Shown: one piece after another, positions 53,968-62,379 of the stretch
How positions within the stretch are numbered: the stretch's first letter is position 1
Layout: every line of letters starts with the position of its first letter
Assembly: GCF_051962475.1 (NCBI RefSeq)
Contig: NZ_JBQCCF010000034.1
Coordinates: 81,776-145,775, forward strand
Reading direction: 5' to 3'
DNA from: Dyella_A sp051962475
Lineage (GTDB): Bacteria > Pseudomonadota > Gammaproteobacteria > Xanthomonadales > Rhodanobacteraceae
DNA: 64,000 bases
Position numbers and translations under genes: made by a program
Notes under the pieces: generated by a model
What the model saw: only the letters and a program-made list of their open reading frames with translations
The model's database searches: none
Told to the model about the DNA's origin: nothing

Positions 53968-54399
53968 TTACTCCACGCTGCCGCCGGCCGCCTCGATGGC
54001 CGCCTTGGCGCCGGCCGTGGCGAGGACGCCGGAGAGCTTCACAGCGCGACCGATCTCGCCCTTGGCCACGACCTTGACCTTCTTCGCGCGACTGTCGATC
54101 AGGCCAGCCTGATGCAGCGCCACGACGTCGATCACGTCCGCCTTGAGGGTGGCCAGCTGATACAGGAACACTTCCTGGCTCTCCGCCTTCTTCAGCGAGC
54201 GGAAGCCCACCTTCGGCAGGCGACGCTGCAGCGGCATCTGGCCGCCTTCGAAGCCGTACTTGTGGGTGCCGCCCGCGCGAGCGTGCTGACCCTTGTGACC
54301 GCGACCGGCGGTCTTGCCCAGGCCCGAACCGATACCGCGGCCGACGCGCAGGCGCGTCTTGCGGGAACCGGCGGCCGGCTTGATGTCGTTAAGACGCAT
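53968..54399 (-). CDS. rplO: 50S ribosomal protein L15
   Basis: Late assembly protein of the 50S core. The 143 residues start MRLNDIKPAAGSRKTRLRVG and have the Gly-rich loop GSGLGKTAGRGHKGQHARAG that threads into 23S rRNA. Confidence 0.98.
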   Translation of the reverse strand: MRLNDIKPAAGSRKTRLRVGRGIGSGLGKTAGRGHKGQHARAGGTHKYGFEGGQMPLQRRLPKVGFRSLKKAESQEVFLYQLATLKADVIDVVALHQAGLIDSRAKKVKVVAKGEIGRAVKLSGVLATAGAKAAIEAAGGSVE

Positions 54400-54404
54400 G
54401 ATGA

Positions 54405-54602
54405 TTACTCCTCGACCCGGACCAGGTAATAGACCGTGTTGATCAGGCCACGCACCTGCGGGCTGTCCTTCAGCTCACGGACGTCGTTGAGCTTGCCCAG
54501 GCCCAGGGCCTTGACGCTCAGACGATGACGGCTCTGCACGCCACGCAGACCCTTGACCAGGCGCACGCGCACGGTCTTGTCGGCGGTCTCTTTCTTAGCC
54601 AT
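54405..54602 (-). CDS. rpmD: 50S ribosomal protein L30
   Basis: Small 50S protein of 65 residues, starting MAKKETADKTVRVRLVKGLR; it is a few residues longer than the E. coli protein at the N-terminus. Its start overlaps the rpsE stop by eight bases. The in-frame extension upstream to 54632 is inside rpsE and rejected. Confidence 0.97.
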   Translation of the reverse strand: MAKKETADKTVRVRLVKGLRGVQSRHRLSVKALGLGKLNDVRELKDSPQVRGLINTVYYLVRVEE

Positions 54603-55104
54603 TGCCCAACACCTCATCCAGGGTCTTGCCACGCTTCGCGGCGATCTTCTTGGGCGAGGCGACAGCCTGCAGACCCTTGATGGTGGCGCGCACGAGGTTG
54701 ATCGGGTTACGCGAACCCACCGCCTTGGCCAGCACGTTCTTCACGCCGACCACTTCCAGCACGGCGCGCATCGCGCCGCCGGCGATCACGCCGGTACCTT
54801 CCGAAGCGGGCTGCATGTAGACGCGTGCCGCGCCGTGATTGGCCTTGATGGCGTACCACAGCGTGCCGTTGTTGAGCTCGATGTTCACCATCTGGCGGCG
54901 CGCACGCTCCATAGCCTTGGAAATGGCCACCGGCACTTCACGCGCCTTGCCGTAACCAAAACCGACGCGGCCTTCGCCGTCGCCAACCACGGTCAATGCC
55001 GTGAAGCTCATCTGGCGGCCACCCTTGACGGTCTTGGCCACTCGGTTGACGGCAATCAGCTTCTCGAGCAGGCCGTCCGAATTTTCGCGATCGTTAGAAG
55101 ACAT
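54595..55104 (-). CDS. rpsE: 30S ribosomal protein S5
   Basis: Helps decoding accuracy and mRNA unwinding. The 169-residue protein has LLEKLIAVNRVAKTVKGGRQ and FTALTVVGDGEGRVGFGYGK, the double-stranded RNA-binding motif. The start MSSNDRENSDG at 55104 has GGAA six bases ahead; two upstream in-frame ATGs are less well placed. Confidence 0.97.
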   Translation of the reverse strand: MSSNDRENSDGLLEKLIAVNRVAKTVKGGRQMSFTALTVVGDGEGRVGFGYGKAREVPVAISKAMERARRQMVNIELNNGTLWYAIKANHGAARVYMQPASEGTGVIAGGAMRAVLEVVGVKNVLAKAVGSRNPINLVRATIKGLQAVASPKKIAAKRGKTLDEVLGNG

Positions 55105-55210
55105 GTTCGTTTCCATGTGCCCGACCATGCGGGACTTTTGCTTGCGGCTGGGCCGCTTGGAGTTGTAGGTACTTCAAGCGGCTGCCACGCCAGGCGCGGC
55201 AGCCGTTACA

Positions 55211-55564
55211 TCAGAACTTCAGACCAGCTTCGCGCGCAGCATCGGCCAGGGCCTTGATGCGACCGTGATAACGGAAGCCGGAGCGGTCGAACGCGACGGC
55301 ATCGATGCCGGCCGCCAGGGCGCGCTCGGCAATGACCTTGCCCACCGCCGCAGCGGCGGTGAGGTTCTTGGTGCCCTTCAGGCCCTCGGCGACCGCCTTC
55401 TGCACGGTGGACGCGGCAGCGACCACCTTGGTGCCCGAAGCGTCGAACACCTGTGCGTACAGGTGCTGGCCCGTGCGATGCACCGACAGGCGCGGCACGG
55501 CGAGCTTGCGGATGTGCGAGCGGGTCGACTTGGCGCGGCGCAGGCGGGATTCGTTCTTGTTCAT
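55211..55564 (-). CDS. rplR: 50S ribosomal protein L18
   Basis: Binds 5S rRNA with L5 and L25. The 117 residues equal E. coli L18 in length. They start MNKNESRLRRAKSTRSHIRK and end GFRYHGRIKALADAAREAGL. A second ATG two codons upstream is closer to the GGAG. The 106-base gap before rpsE holds no gene. Confidence 0.97.
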   Translation of the reverse strand: MNKNESRLRRAKSTRSHIRKLAVPRLSVHRTGQHLYAQVFDASGTKVVAAASTVQKAVAEGLKGTKNLTAAAAVGKVIAERALAAGIDAVAFDRSGFRYHGRIKALADAAREAGLKF

Positions 55565-55627
55565 TGTCATGTTCTCCAGAAAGCGGATCGGCTTCAGCAG
55601 GCACCCGGCAGTTGCCGGGACGCCGCC

Positions 55628-56155
55628 TTAAGCCTTCTTGGCTTCCTTCAGCGTGATCTTCTCACCGGCGTAGCGCACACCCTTGCCCTTGTAGGGCTCC
55701 GGCGGACGGAAGCCGCGAATCTTGGCAGCCACCTGACCCACGCTCTGCTTGTCCGAGCCCTTGATCAGGATCTCGGTCTGCGTCGGAGTTTCGATGGTCA
55801 CGCCTTCCGGCGCGTTGAACACCACCGGATGGGAGAAACCCAGGCTCAGGTTCAGCGCCTTGCCGGCCATCGACGCGCGGTAACCCACGCCGACCAGCTC
55901 CAGCTTGCGCTCGTAACCCTCGGACACGCCCTTGATCATGTTCGCCAGCAGCGCGCGAGCGGTGCCACCGAACTTGTCGTCAGCGCCCTCGGCCAGCTCG
56001 ATCGTGGCGACGCCGTCGTTGACAGCAACGTTCACGCCCGGCAGAGCATGCACGGACAGCGAGCCCTTCGGCCCCTTCACCGAGATACCCTCGGCGGCGA
56101 CCTTCAGCTCCACGCCCTTGGGCAGGCTGATCGGCTTCTTAGCAACACGGGACAT
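55628..56155 (-). CDS. rplF: 50S ribosomal protein L6
   Basis: Sits near the factor-binding site. The 175 residues form two similar domains, with the C-terminal signature RGFRPPEPYKGKGVRYAGEK. Between rpsH and rplR, as in all spc operons. Confidence 0.98.
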   Translation of the reverse strand: MSRVAKKPISLPKGVELKVAAEGISVKGPKGSLSVHALPGVNVAVNDGVATIELAEGADDKFGGTARALLANMIKGVSEGYERKLELVGVGYRASMAGKALNLSLGFSHPVVFNAPEGVTIETPTQTEILIKGSDKQSVGQVAAKIRGFRPPEPYKGKGVRYAGEKITLKEAKKA

Positions 56156-56165
56156 CGTCGACTCC

Positions 56166-56561
56166 TTATGCCACTTGGCCGATGACTTCGCCGCCCAGGC
56201 CCTTGGCGCGGGCCTGCGCGTCGGTCAGCAGACCGGCGGAAGTCGAAATGATCGAGATACCGAGGCCACCGAGCACTTTCGGCAACTCGTCCTTGCCGCG
56301 ATAGACGCGCAGGCCGGAGCGGCTGACTCGGGAAATGGTCTCGATGGCCGGGCGGCCTTCGAAATACTTGAGCTTGATCTCGAGCACCGGCTTGCCTTCC
56401 TGGTCGGAAGTCTTGGCGTCGAGGATGTAGCCCTCGTTCTTGAGAAGGTTGGCGATCGCCACCTTCAGCTTCGACGACGGCATGCTTACGGCCTGCTTGC
56501 CCGACAGCTGGGCATTGCGCACACGCGTAAACAGATCGGCGATGGGATCAGTCATGCTCAT
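56166..56561 (-). CDS. rpsH: 30S ribosomal protein S8
   Basis: Binds the central domain of 16S rRNA and represses the spc operon in E. coli. The 131 residues start MSMTDPIADLFTRVRNAQLS and carry VLGGLGISIISTSAGLLTDA. The ATG at 56561 matches the E. coli N-terminus. A 220-base gap separates it from rpsN, far more than elsewhere in the operon. Confidence 0.98.
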   Translation of the reverse strand: MSMTDPIADLFTRVRNAQLSGKQAVSMPSSKLKVAIANLLKNEGYILDAKTSDQEGKPVLEIKLKYFEGRPAIETISRVSRSGLRVYRGKDELPKVLGGLGISIISTSAGLLTDAQARAKGLGGEVIGQVA

Positions 56562-56658
56562 GAAAACATCCTTCAGAGTGCACCGATATCCGATAAAACC
56601 GGAAATCAATTCTAGATTGTGAGCTGCAGCGAAGCAGCCTGCGTTGCGCAGACCGACA

Positions 56659-56688
56659 AGTGTAGCAGCCTTTTCCGGCTTTTGCGAA
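56659..56688 (-). promoter_or_regulatory. Candidate internal promoter between rpsN and rpsH
   Basis: On the minus strand TTCGCA (56688-56683), an 18-base spacer and TACACT (56664-56659). A second -10-like TAGAAT lies at 56614-56609. Either could start transcription at rpsH. Both are weak matches. Confidence 0.35.
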
Positions 56689-56781
56689 TATCGAGGCGCC
56701 GTAGCGTCAACAGGCGAGGTGTCCCGCCTGCTGGATGGACTGCAGCGAGGAACTAGCCCGCCGCAGTCATCCGATCAGGTA

Positions 56782-57087
56782 TTACCAGCTGGCCTTGCGC
56801 AGACCCGGCACGTCACCGCGCATGGTCGCTTCACGCAGCTTGTTGCGGCCGAGGCCGAACTTCTTGTACACGGCGCGCGGACGACCCGACAGCGCGCAGC
56901 GCGTGCGCTGACGAACCGGGCTCGCGTCACGCGGCAGCTTCTGCAACTTGGTCTGGGCGTCCATCTTCTCGTCGTACGAGGCGCTGGGGCTCAGCACGAC
57001 CGCCTTCAGTTCGGCGCGCTTGGCGGCGTACTTCTGGACGAGCTTGGTCCGCTTCAGATCGCGGTTGACCATCGAGGTCTTTGCCAT
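56782..57087 (-). CDS. rpsN: 30S ribosomal protein S14, zinc-independent form
   Basis: Head protein next to S3 and S10. The 101-residue long form (MAKTSMVNRDLKRTKLVQKY) has one Cys only and no CxxC pairs, so it needs no zinc. The C-terminal RDVPGLRKASW-type end (GDVPGLRKASW) is typical. Confidence 0.98.
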   Translation of the reverse strand: MAKTSMVNRDLKRTKLVQKYAAKRAELKAVVLSPSASYDEKMDAQTKLQKLPRDASPVRQRTRCALSGRPRAVYKKFGLGRNKLREATMRGDVPGLRKASW

Positions 57088-57104
57088 GGGTTATCTCTCG
57101 CGTA

Positions 57105-57644
57105 TCAGTTGCGGAACGGGAAGCTGAAAGCTTCCAGCAGCGCCTTGGCTTCGGCGTCGGTCTTGGCGGTGGTGGTGATGGAGATGTCCATGCCACGCAT
57201 CGCGTCGATCTGGTCGAAGTCGATTTCGGGGAAGATGATCTGTTCCTTCACGCCGAAGTTGTAGTTGCCACGGCCGTCGAAGGCGCGACCCGACACGCCG
57301 CGGAAGTCGCGGACGCGGGGCAGCGAGATGTTGATCAGGCGGTCGAGGAACTCCCACATCTGGGCGCGGCGCAGGGTCACCTTGCAGCCGATCGGCCAAC
57401 CGTCGCGGATCTTGAACGAGGCCACGGAAACGCGCGCCTTGGTCGTGATCGGCTTCTGACCGGCAATCTTGGCCATGTCGGCAACGGCGTTCTCGAGCAC
57501 TTTCTTGTTGCCCGCCGCCTCACCCACACCCATGTTCAGCGTGATCTTGGTGATGCGGGGAACCTGCATCACGTTCTCATAGCCGAACTTCTCGGTGAGC
57601 TTGGTGATTACCTGCTCTTTATAAAATTTTTCAAGGCGCGTCAT
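57105..57644 (-). CDS. rplE: 50S ribosomal protein L5
   Basis: Binds 5S rRNA and contacts S13 and the P-site tRNA. The 179 residues carry NVMQVPRITKITLNMGVGEA and the end DAEAKALLEAFSFPFRN. Confidence 0.98.
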   Translation of the reverse strand: MTRLEKFYKEQVITKLTEKFGYENVMQVPRITKITLNMGVGEAAGNKKVLENAVADMAKIAGQKPITTKARVSVASFKIRDGWPIGCKVTLRRAQMWEFLDRLINISLPRVRDFRGVSGRAFDGRGNYNFGVKEQIIFPEIDFDQIDAMRGMDISITTTAKTDAEAKALLEAFSFPFRN

Positions 57645-57655
57645 GATCGTGTTCC

Positions 57656-57970
57656 TTACGCGTCCACGACCTCGCCACTCGAACGGAACACGCGGACCTT
57701 GCGCCCATCTTCGAGCGTCTTGGTGCCAACGCGTTCACCCTTGTTCGTGGCGGGGTTGAACAGCTGCACATTGGAGAGATGGATCGAGGCCTCACGCTCG
57801 ACGATGCCGCCGGGCTGGTTGGCCTGCGGGTTCGCCTTGGTGTGGCGCTTGACCAGATTCACGTTGGCGACGAAAACGCGATCGCCATCGACGCGCAGCA
57901 CATCGCCGCGCTGGCCTTTGTTCTTGCCGGTGATCACGAGGACCTGATCACCCTTGCGGATACGGTTCAT
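57656..57970 (-). CDS. rplX: 50S ribosomal protein L24
   Basis: Assembly-initiating protein of the 50S subunit. The 104 residues start MNRIRKGDQVLVITGKNKGQ, the KOW motif, and end in a basic and acidic tail. Confidence 0.98.
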   Translation of the reverse strand: MNRIRKGDQVLVITGKNKGQRGDVLRVDGDRVFVANVNLVKRHTKANPQANQPGGIVEREASIHLSNVQLFNPATNKGERVGTKTLEDGRKVRVFRSSGEVVDA

Positions 57971-57984
57971 GGTTATTACTCCGC

Positions 57985-58353
57985 TCAGAGCACTTCGGGC
58001 GCGAGCGAGACGATCTTCATGAACTTCTCGCTGCGCAGCTCGCGGGTAACCGGCCCGAAGATACGGGTGCCGATCGGCTCGAGCTTGTTGTTGAGGAGGA
58101 CAGCCGCGTTGCCGTCGAAACGGATCAGCGAGCCATCGGGACGACGCACACCCTTGGCGGTGCGAACGACCACGGCGTTGTACACCTCGCCCTTCTTCAC
58201 CTTGCCGCGCGGGATGGCATCCTTCACGGTGACCTTGATCACGTCACCGATGGCTGCGTAGCGGCGCTTGGAGCCGCCCAGCACCTTGATGCACATCAGC
58301 TCCTTGGCGCCGCTGTTGTCCGCTGCGGAAAGCGTGCTTTGCATCTGGATCAT
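57985..58353 (-). CDS. rplN: 50S ribosomal protein L14
   Basis: Interface protein that contacts 16S rRNA. The 122 residues start MIQMQSTLSAADNSGAKELM, and the family-length match to E. coli (123) is close. First gene of the spc operon in E. coli; here there is no sizeable gap before it. Confidence 0.98.
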   Translation of the reverse strand: MIQMQSTLSAADNSGAKELMCIKVLGGSKRRYAAIGDVIKVTVKDAIPRGKVKKGEVYNAVVVRTAKGVRRPDGSLIRFDGNAAVLLNNKLEPIGTRIFGPVTRELRSEKFMKIVSLAPEVL

Positions 58354-58368
58354 GTCTGCACCCTCCCC

Positions 58369-58629
58369 TTAGACGTTGGCGCGCGTGAGGATTTCAACCA
58401 CGCGGTGATGTTTGGTCTTGGACAGCGGGCGGCATTCCGCAATGCGCACCACGTCGCCCTCGTTCGCACCCAGGTCATCCTGGGCATGAAGCTTGGTGGA
58501 GCGGCGGATGATCTTGCCGAGCAGGCCGTGCTGCACCTGGCGCTCGACCAGCACCGTGACCGTCTTGTCCATCTTGTTGCTGACCACGCGACCCTGCAGG
58601 GTGCGTGCCTGTTTCTGATTGTCGCTCAT
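58369..58629 (-). CDS. rpsQ: 30S ribosomal protein S17
   Basis: Early assembly protein with an OB fold. The 86 residues contain TLQGRVVSNKMDKTVTVLVE and end in CRPLSKTKHHRVVEILTRAN. Confidence 0.98.
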   Translation of the reverse strand: MSDNQKQARTLQGRVVSNKMDKTVTVLVERQVQHGLLGKIIRRSTKLHAQDDLGANEGDVVRIAECRPLSKTKHHRVVEILTRANV

Positions 58630-58641
58630 GTCCGCCGTCCC

Positions 58642-58827
58642 TTACTTCTTGCCGCCGAGCACGAACTTCGTGCGGGCGATGTCGCGCCGAACGCGGCGCA
58701 GCTGGTGCGGCTGGCTGAGCTGGCCGGTGCCCTTCTGCATGCGCAGATTGAACTGCTCCTTGCGAAGGTCCAGCAGATGCTGGTTCAGCTCTTCGACCGA
58801 CTTGTTGTTGATATCTTTGATAGCCAT
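58642..58827 (-). CDS. rpmC: 50S ribosomal protein L29
   Basis: Lies near the tunnel exit and helps form the trigger factor and SRP docking site. The 61 residues (MAIKDINNKSVEELNQHLLD) fit the family. Its ATG overlaps the rplP stop by one base (TGATG). Confidence 0.97.
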   Translation of the reverse strand: MAIKDINNKSVEELNQHLLDLRKEQFNLRMQKGTGQLSQPHQLRRVRRDIARTKFVLGGKK

Positions 58828-59240
58828 CACATCACCGCCCGGCTGACAAACTGGGTTTGCACCGAGAGCTTGGCGGCGGCCAGGCGAAACGCCTCGCGTG
58901 CCGTCGGCTCGTCGACACCCTCGATTTCATAGAGCATGCGGCCAGGCTGGATCGGCGCGACCCACAGCTCGACGCCGCCCTTGCCCGCGCCCATGCGGAC
59001 TTCGATCGGCTTCTTGGTGATCGGCTTGTCCGGGAACACGCGGATCCAGAGCTTGCCGCCGCGCTTCACGAAACGCGTGATGCAACGACGGGCCGCCTCG
59101 ATCTGACGGGCAGTGAGGGCGCCGTGCGTGGTCGCCTTCAGGCCGTACTCGCCGAAGCTGACGAGGTTGGAGCTGAAAGCCAGGCCGTCATTGCGGCCCT
59201 TGAACTGCTTGCGGAATTTGGTTCGCTTGGGTTGCAACAT
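58827..59240 (-). CDS. rplP: 50S ribosomal protein L16
   Basis: Contacts the A-site tRNA and 5S rRNA. The 137 residues start MLQPKRTKFRKQFKGRNDGL and include the loop GRMLYEIEGV and the conserved RRCITRFVKRGGKLWIRVFP. Confidence 0.98.
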   Translation of the reverse strand: MLQPKRTKFRKQFKGRNDGLAFSSNLVSFGEYGLKATTHGALTARQIEAARRCITRFVKRGGKLWIRVFPDKPITKKPIEVRMGAGKGGVELWVAPIQPGRMLYEIEGVDEPTAREAFRLAAAKLSVQTQFVSRAVM

Positions 59241-59251
59241 GGCAACTCTCC

Positions 59252-60001
59252 TTACTTCGCCGACCGCTCGCGACGGCCGTCACCGGCTTCGCGACGTGGC
59301 TCACGACGACCCTCGCCACCTTCGCGGCGCGGCTGCGACTGCTCTTCCTTCGACTCCTGGCCGATCTGCGCCATATCGAAGATTTCGCCCTTGTAGATCC
59401 ACACCTTGATGCCGATGATGCCGTAGGTGGTCTTCGCTTCGGCGGTGCCGTAGTCGATGTCCGCACGCAGCGTGTGCAGCGGCACGCGACCCTCACGGCT
59501 CCACTCGGAGCGGGCGATCTCGGCACCGTTCAGACGGCCCGAAACGTTGATCTTCACACCCAGGGCGCCCAGGCGCATTGCGTTTCCGACCGCACGCTTC
59601 ATGGCGCGGCGGAACATGATGCGACGCTCGAGCTGCTGCGCGATCGACTCGGCCACCAGCTGCGCGTCGAGCTCCGGCTTGCGGACCTCGTTCACGTTGA
59701 TGTGCGTCGGGACGCCCATCATCTGGCTGACTTCCTTGCGCAGCTTCTCGATGTCCTCACCCTTCTTGCCGATCACCACGCCCGGACGGGCGCTGTGGAT
59801 CGTCACGCGGGCGGTCTTGGCCGGGCGCTCGATCTGGATCTTCGAGATGCCGGCCTGCGCCAGCTTCTTGCGAAGCATGTCGCGGACCTTGAGGTCGGCG
59901 ACCAGATACTTGGCGTAGTCAGCCTTGTTTGCGTACCACTTCGAGTTCCAGTCCTTGGCGATGCCGAGGCGGATACCGGTGGGATGAACTTTATGACCCA
60001 T
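59252..60001 (-). CDS. rpsC: 30S ribosomal protein S3
   Basis: mRNA entry-channel protein with helicase activity in complex with S4 and S5. The 249 residues include a KH domain (VTIHSARPGVVIGKKGEDIE). The tail (about residues 215-249) is rich in Arg, Glu and Gly and longer than in E. coli S3 (233 residues). Confidence 0.98.
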   Translation of the reverse strand: MGHKVHPTGIRLGIAKDWNSKWYANKADYAKYLVADLKVRDMLRKKLAQAGISKIQIERPAKTARVTIHSARPGVVIGKKGEDIEKLRKEVSQMMGVPTHINVNEVRKPELDAQLVAESIAQQLERRIMFRRAMKRAVGNAMRLGALGVKINVSGRLNGAEIARSEWSREGRVPLHTLRADIDYGTAEAKTTYGIIGIKVWIYKGEIFDMAQIGQESKEEQSQPRREGGEGRREPRREAGDGRRERSAK

Positions 60002-60016
60002 CGTCTATACCCTCAG

Positions 60017-60352
60017 TCAGTTGCCAACGACCACAGTGATGTGGCTGGTGCGCTTCAGGATGCGCGAACCGCGGCCTTTGGCGCGGGCGTACATGCGCTT
60101 CATCGCCGGACCCTCGTCCACGAAGATGCGCGAGACCTTCAGCTCGTCCACGTCAGCGCCGAGGTTGTTCTCGGCATTGGCGACGGCCGACAGCAGCACC
60201 TTGCGAACGAGGTGTGCGGCCTTCTTGTTGGTGAACTGGAGCACGTCGCTGGAGCGACCCACGGGGAGACCGCGGACCAGGTCAGCTACCAGGCGTGCCT
60301 TCTGCGCCGAGATGCGGGCGCTGCGCAGGATCGCTTTGGCTTCAGTGCTCAT
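60017..60352 (-). CDS. rplV: 50S ribosomal protein L22
   Basis: Lines the exit tunnel; its beta hairpin forms part of the macrolide-sensitive constriction. The 111 residues start MSTEAKAILRSARISAQKAR. The ATG overlaps the rpsS stop by one base (TGATG). A GTG one codon upstream is not needed. Confidence 0.97.
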   Translation of the reverse strand: MSTEAKAILRSARISAQKARLVADLVRGLPVGRSSDVLQFTNKKAAHLVRKVLLSAVANAENNLGADVDELKVSRIFVDEGPAMKRMYARAKGRGSRILKRTSHITVVVGN

Positions 60353-60624
60353 CACTTGCCCTTCTTATCGCCGCCATGGCCCTTGAAGGTGCGAGTCACC
60401 GCGAACTCGCCGAGCTTGTGCCCGACCATGTTCTCGTTGACGAGCACCGGCACGTGCTGGCGACCGTTGTGGATGGCGATGGTCAGGCCGACCATTTCCG
60501 GCAGGATCATCGAGCGACGCGACCAGGTCTTGATCGGGCGCTTGTTGTTGGCGGAAACCGCAGCTTCCACCTTCTTGACAAGGTGAAGGTCGACGAACGG
60601 ACCTTTCTTCAGAGAACGCGGCAT
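60352..60624 (-). CDS. rpsS: 30S ribosomal protein S19
   Basis: Head protein near the A-site finger. The 90 residues start MPRSLKKGPFVDLHLVKKVE and contain MVGHKLGEFAVTRTFKGHGG. Confidence 0.98.
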   Translation of the reverse strand: MPRSLKKGPFVDLHLVKKVEAAVSANNKRPIKTWSRRSMILPEMVGLTIAIHNGRQHVPVLVNENMVGHKLGEFAVTRTFKGHGGDKKGK

Positions 60625-60636
60625 GTCGGCTTCCTG

Positions 60637-61458
60637 TTACTTGCGACGACGCACGATGAACTGCTGCGTGCGCTTGTTGTTGCGGGTCTTGTAGCCCTTG
60701 GCCGGCGTGCCCCACGGGCTGACCGGATGACGACCACCAGAAGTCTTGCCCTCACCACCGCCGTGCGGATGGTCGACCGGGTTCATGACCACGCCGCGGA
60801 CGGTCGGACGAATGCCCTTCCAACGCTTGGCGCCAGCCTTGCCCAGCTTCTTGAGGCTGTGCTCGGAGTTGCCGACTTCGCCGATGGTGGCGCGGCAGTC
60901 GACCGGCACGCGGCGCATCTCGCCGGAGCGCAGGCGCAGCGTGGCGTAACCGGACTCGCGAGCCACCAGCTGCACCGAGGCGCCGGCGCTGCGAGCGATC
61001 TGCGCACCCTTGCCTGCCTTCATCTCGATGCAGTGCACAGTCGAACCGACCGGGATGTTGCGCAGGGGCAGGCAGTTGCCGGCCTTGATCGGCGAATCGG
61101 AGCCGGACACCAGACGGTCACCCACCGCCACGCCCTTCGGCGCGATGATGTAGCGGCGCTCGCCATCGGCGTAGCACAGCAGCGCGATATGCGCGGTGCG
61201 GTTGGGGTCATACTCGATCCGCTCGACGAGGCCAGCGATGCCTTCCTTGTCGCGCTTGAAATCGATGATGCGGTACTGCTGCTTGTGACCGCCGCCACGA
61301 TGACGCGTGGTGATGCGACCGTAATGGTTGCGACCACCCGTCTTCGACTGCGACTCGGTCAGCGGCGCGTAGGGAGCGCCCTTGTGCAGACCTTCGGTGC
61401 GGACGCTGACTGCGTCGCGACGCCCGGGCGAGGTCGGCTTGTGCGTAATTAGTGCCAT
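60637..61458 (-). CDS. rplB: 50S ribosomal protein L2
   Basis: Close to the peptidyl transferase centre and needed for subunit joining. The 273 residues carry the invariant GVVMNPVDHPHGGGEGKTSG, including the His long linked to activity, and a basic C-terminus. Confidence 0.98.
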   Translation of the reverse strand: MALITHKPTSPGRRDAVSVRTEGLHKGAPYAPLTESQSKTGGRNHYGRITTRHRGGGHKQQYRIIDFKRDKEGIAGLVERIEYDPNRTAHIALLCYADGERRYIIAPKGVAVGDRLVSGSDSPIKAGNCLPLRNIPVGSTVHCIEMKAGKGAQIARSAGASVQLVARESGYATLRLRSGEMRRVPVDCRATIGEVGNSEHSLKKLGKAGAKRWKGIRPTVRGVVMNPVDHPHGGGEGKTSGGRHPVSPWGTPAKGYKTRNNKRTQQFIVRRRK

Positions 61459-61475
61459 CTCACAGAACTCCTGGC

Positions 61476-61769
61476 TCAGGCCTTGGCCGACACATCGATG
61501 GTCTGACCATCGGCGAGGCGCACATAGGCCTTGCGCTTGCCCTGGCGGCTGCCAGTGCGGAAACGGAAGGACTTGACCTTGCCCTTGGCGTTGACGAGGT
61601 TCACCTGCTCGACCTTGACGTCGAACATCTGCTCCACGGCGGCGCGGACATCGGCCTTGGTTGCCTCGGGGGCGACGACAAACACGTACTGGTTGCTCTC
61701 GGCCAGACGGGCAGCCTTTTCCGAGATGTGCGGGGCACGCAGCGTGTTGAGAATGCGTTCGTTGCTCAT
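61476..61769 (-). CDS. rplW: 50S ribosomal protein L23
   Basis: Docking site for trigger factor and SRP at the tunnel exit. The 97 residues start MSNERILNTLRAPHISEKAA. The ATG overlaps the rplD stop by four bases; an ATG three codons upstream lies inside rplD and is less likely. Confidence 0.97.
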   Translation of the reverse strand: MSNERILNTLRAPHISEKAARLAESNQYVFVVAPEATKADVRAAVEQMFDVKVEQVNLVNAKGKVKSFRFRTGSRQGKRKAYVRLADGQTIDVSAKA

Positions 61770-62368
61770 GCCAGCCACTCCTCGATCTTCTTCACCGCAT
61801 CGACGGTCATGACCACGTAGTCGGAACCGACCAGGCTGACCGGGTTGAGCGCCAGCACATCGAGCACGTGGACGTACGGGATGTTGCGCGCGGCGAGAAA
61901 CACCGACTCGGTGGCATCCTCGGAAACCAGCAGCACGCGGCCGGACACCTGGAGCTCGGCGAGCTTGGCGACCATTGCGGAGGTCTTCGGGCTGTCGATG
62001 CCGAAGCCTTCGACGACCTTCAGACGGTCGGCACGGTTGAGCTCGGCCAAGATCGAGCGGATCGCCACGCGGTACGACTTGCGGTTGACCTTCTGCTCGA
62101 AGCTGCGCGGCTTGGCGGCAAACGTCACACCACCACCAACGAAGATCGGGGCGCGATAGTCGCCGTGACGGGCACCGCCGCCCTTCTGCTTCTTGAACTT
62201 CTTGGTGGTGCCGGACATCTCACCACGCGAAAGCTGGGCCTTGGTACCCGCGCGACCGCCGGCCTGGTAGGCCACGACCACCTGGTGAACCAGGGCCTGC
62301 TTGTACTCGCCGCCGAACACTTCGTCCGACACGCTGAGCGGCTTGGCGCCAATGACATTCAGTTCCAT
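61766..62368 (-). CDS. rplD: 50S ribosomal protein L4
   Basis: Tunnel protein and, in E. coli, regulator of the S10 operon at the leader RNA. The 200 residues start MELNVIGAKPLSVSDEVFGG and include the tunnel loop around KKQKGGGARHGDYRAPIFVG. Confidence 0.98.
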   Translation of the reverse strand: MELNVIGAKPLSVSDEVFGGEYKQALVHQVVVAYQAGGRAGTKAQLSRGEMSGTTKKFKKQKGGGARHGDYRAPIFVGGGVTFAAKPRSFEQKVNRKSYRVAIRSILAELNRADRLKVVEGFGIDSPKTSAMVAKLAELQVSGRVLLVSEDATESVFLAARNIPYVHVLDVLALNPVSLVGSDYVVMTVDAVKKIEEWLA

Positions 62369-62379
62369 GGCGTCTCTCC

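Noticed and set aside
52674..54077. A 467-residue plus-strand frame opposite secY
   Set aside because: His- and Arg-rich shadow of secY and rplO with no family resemblance.
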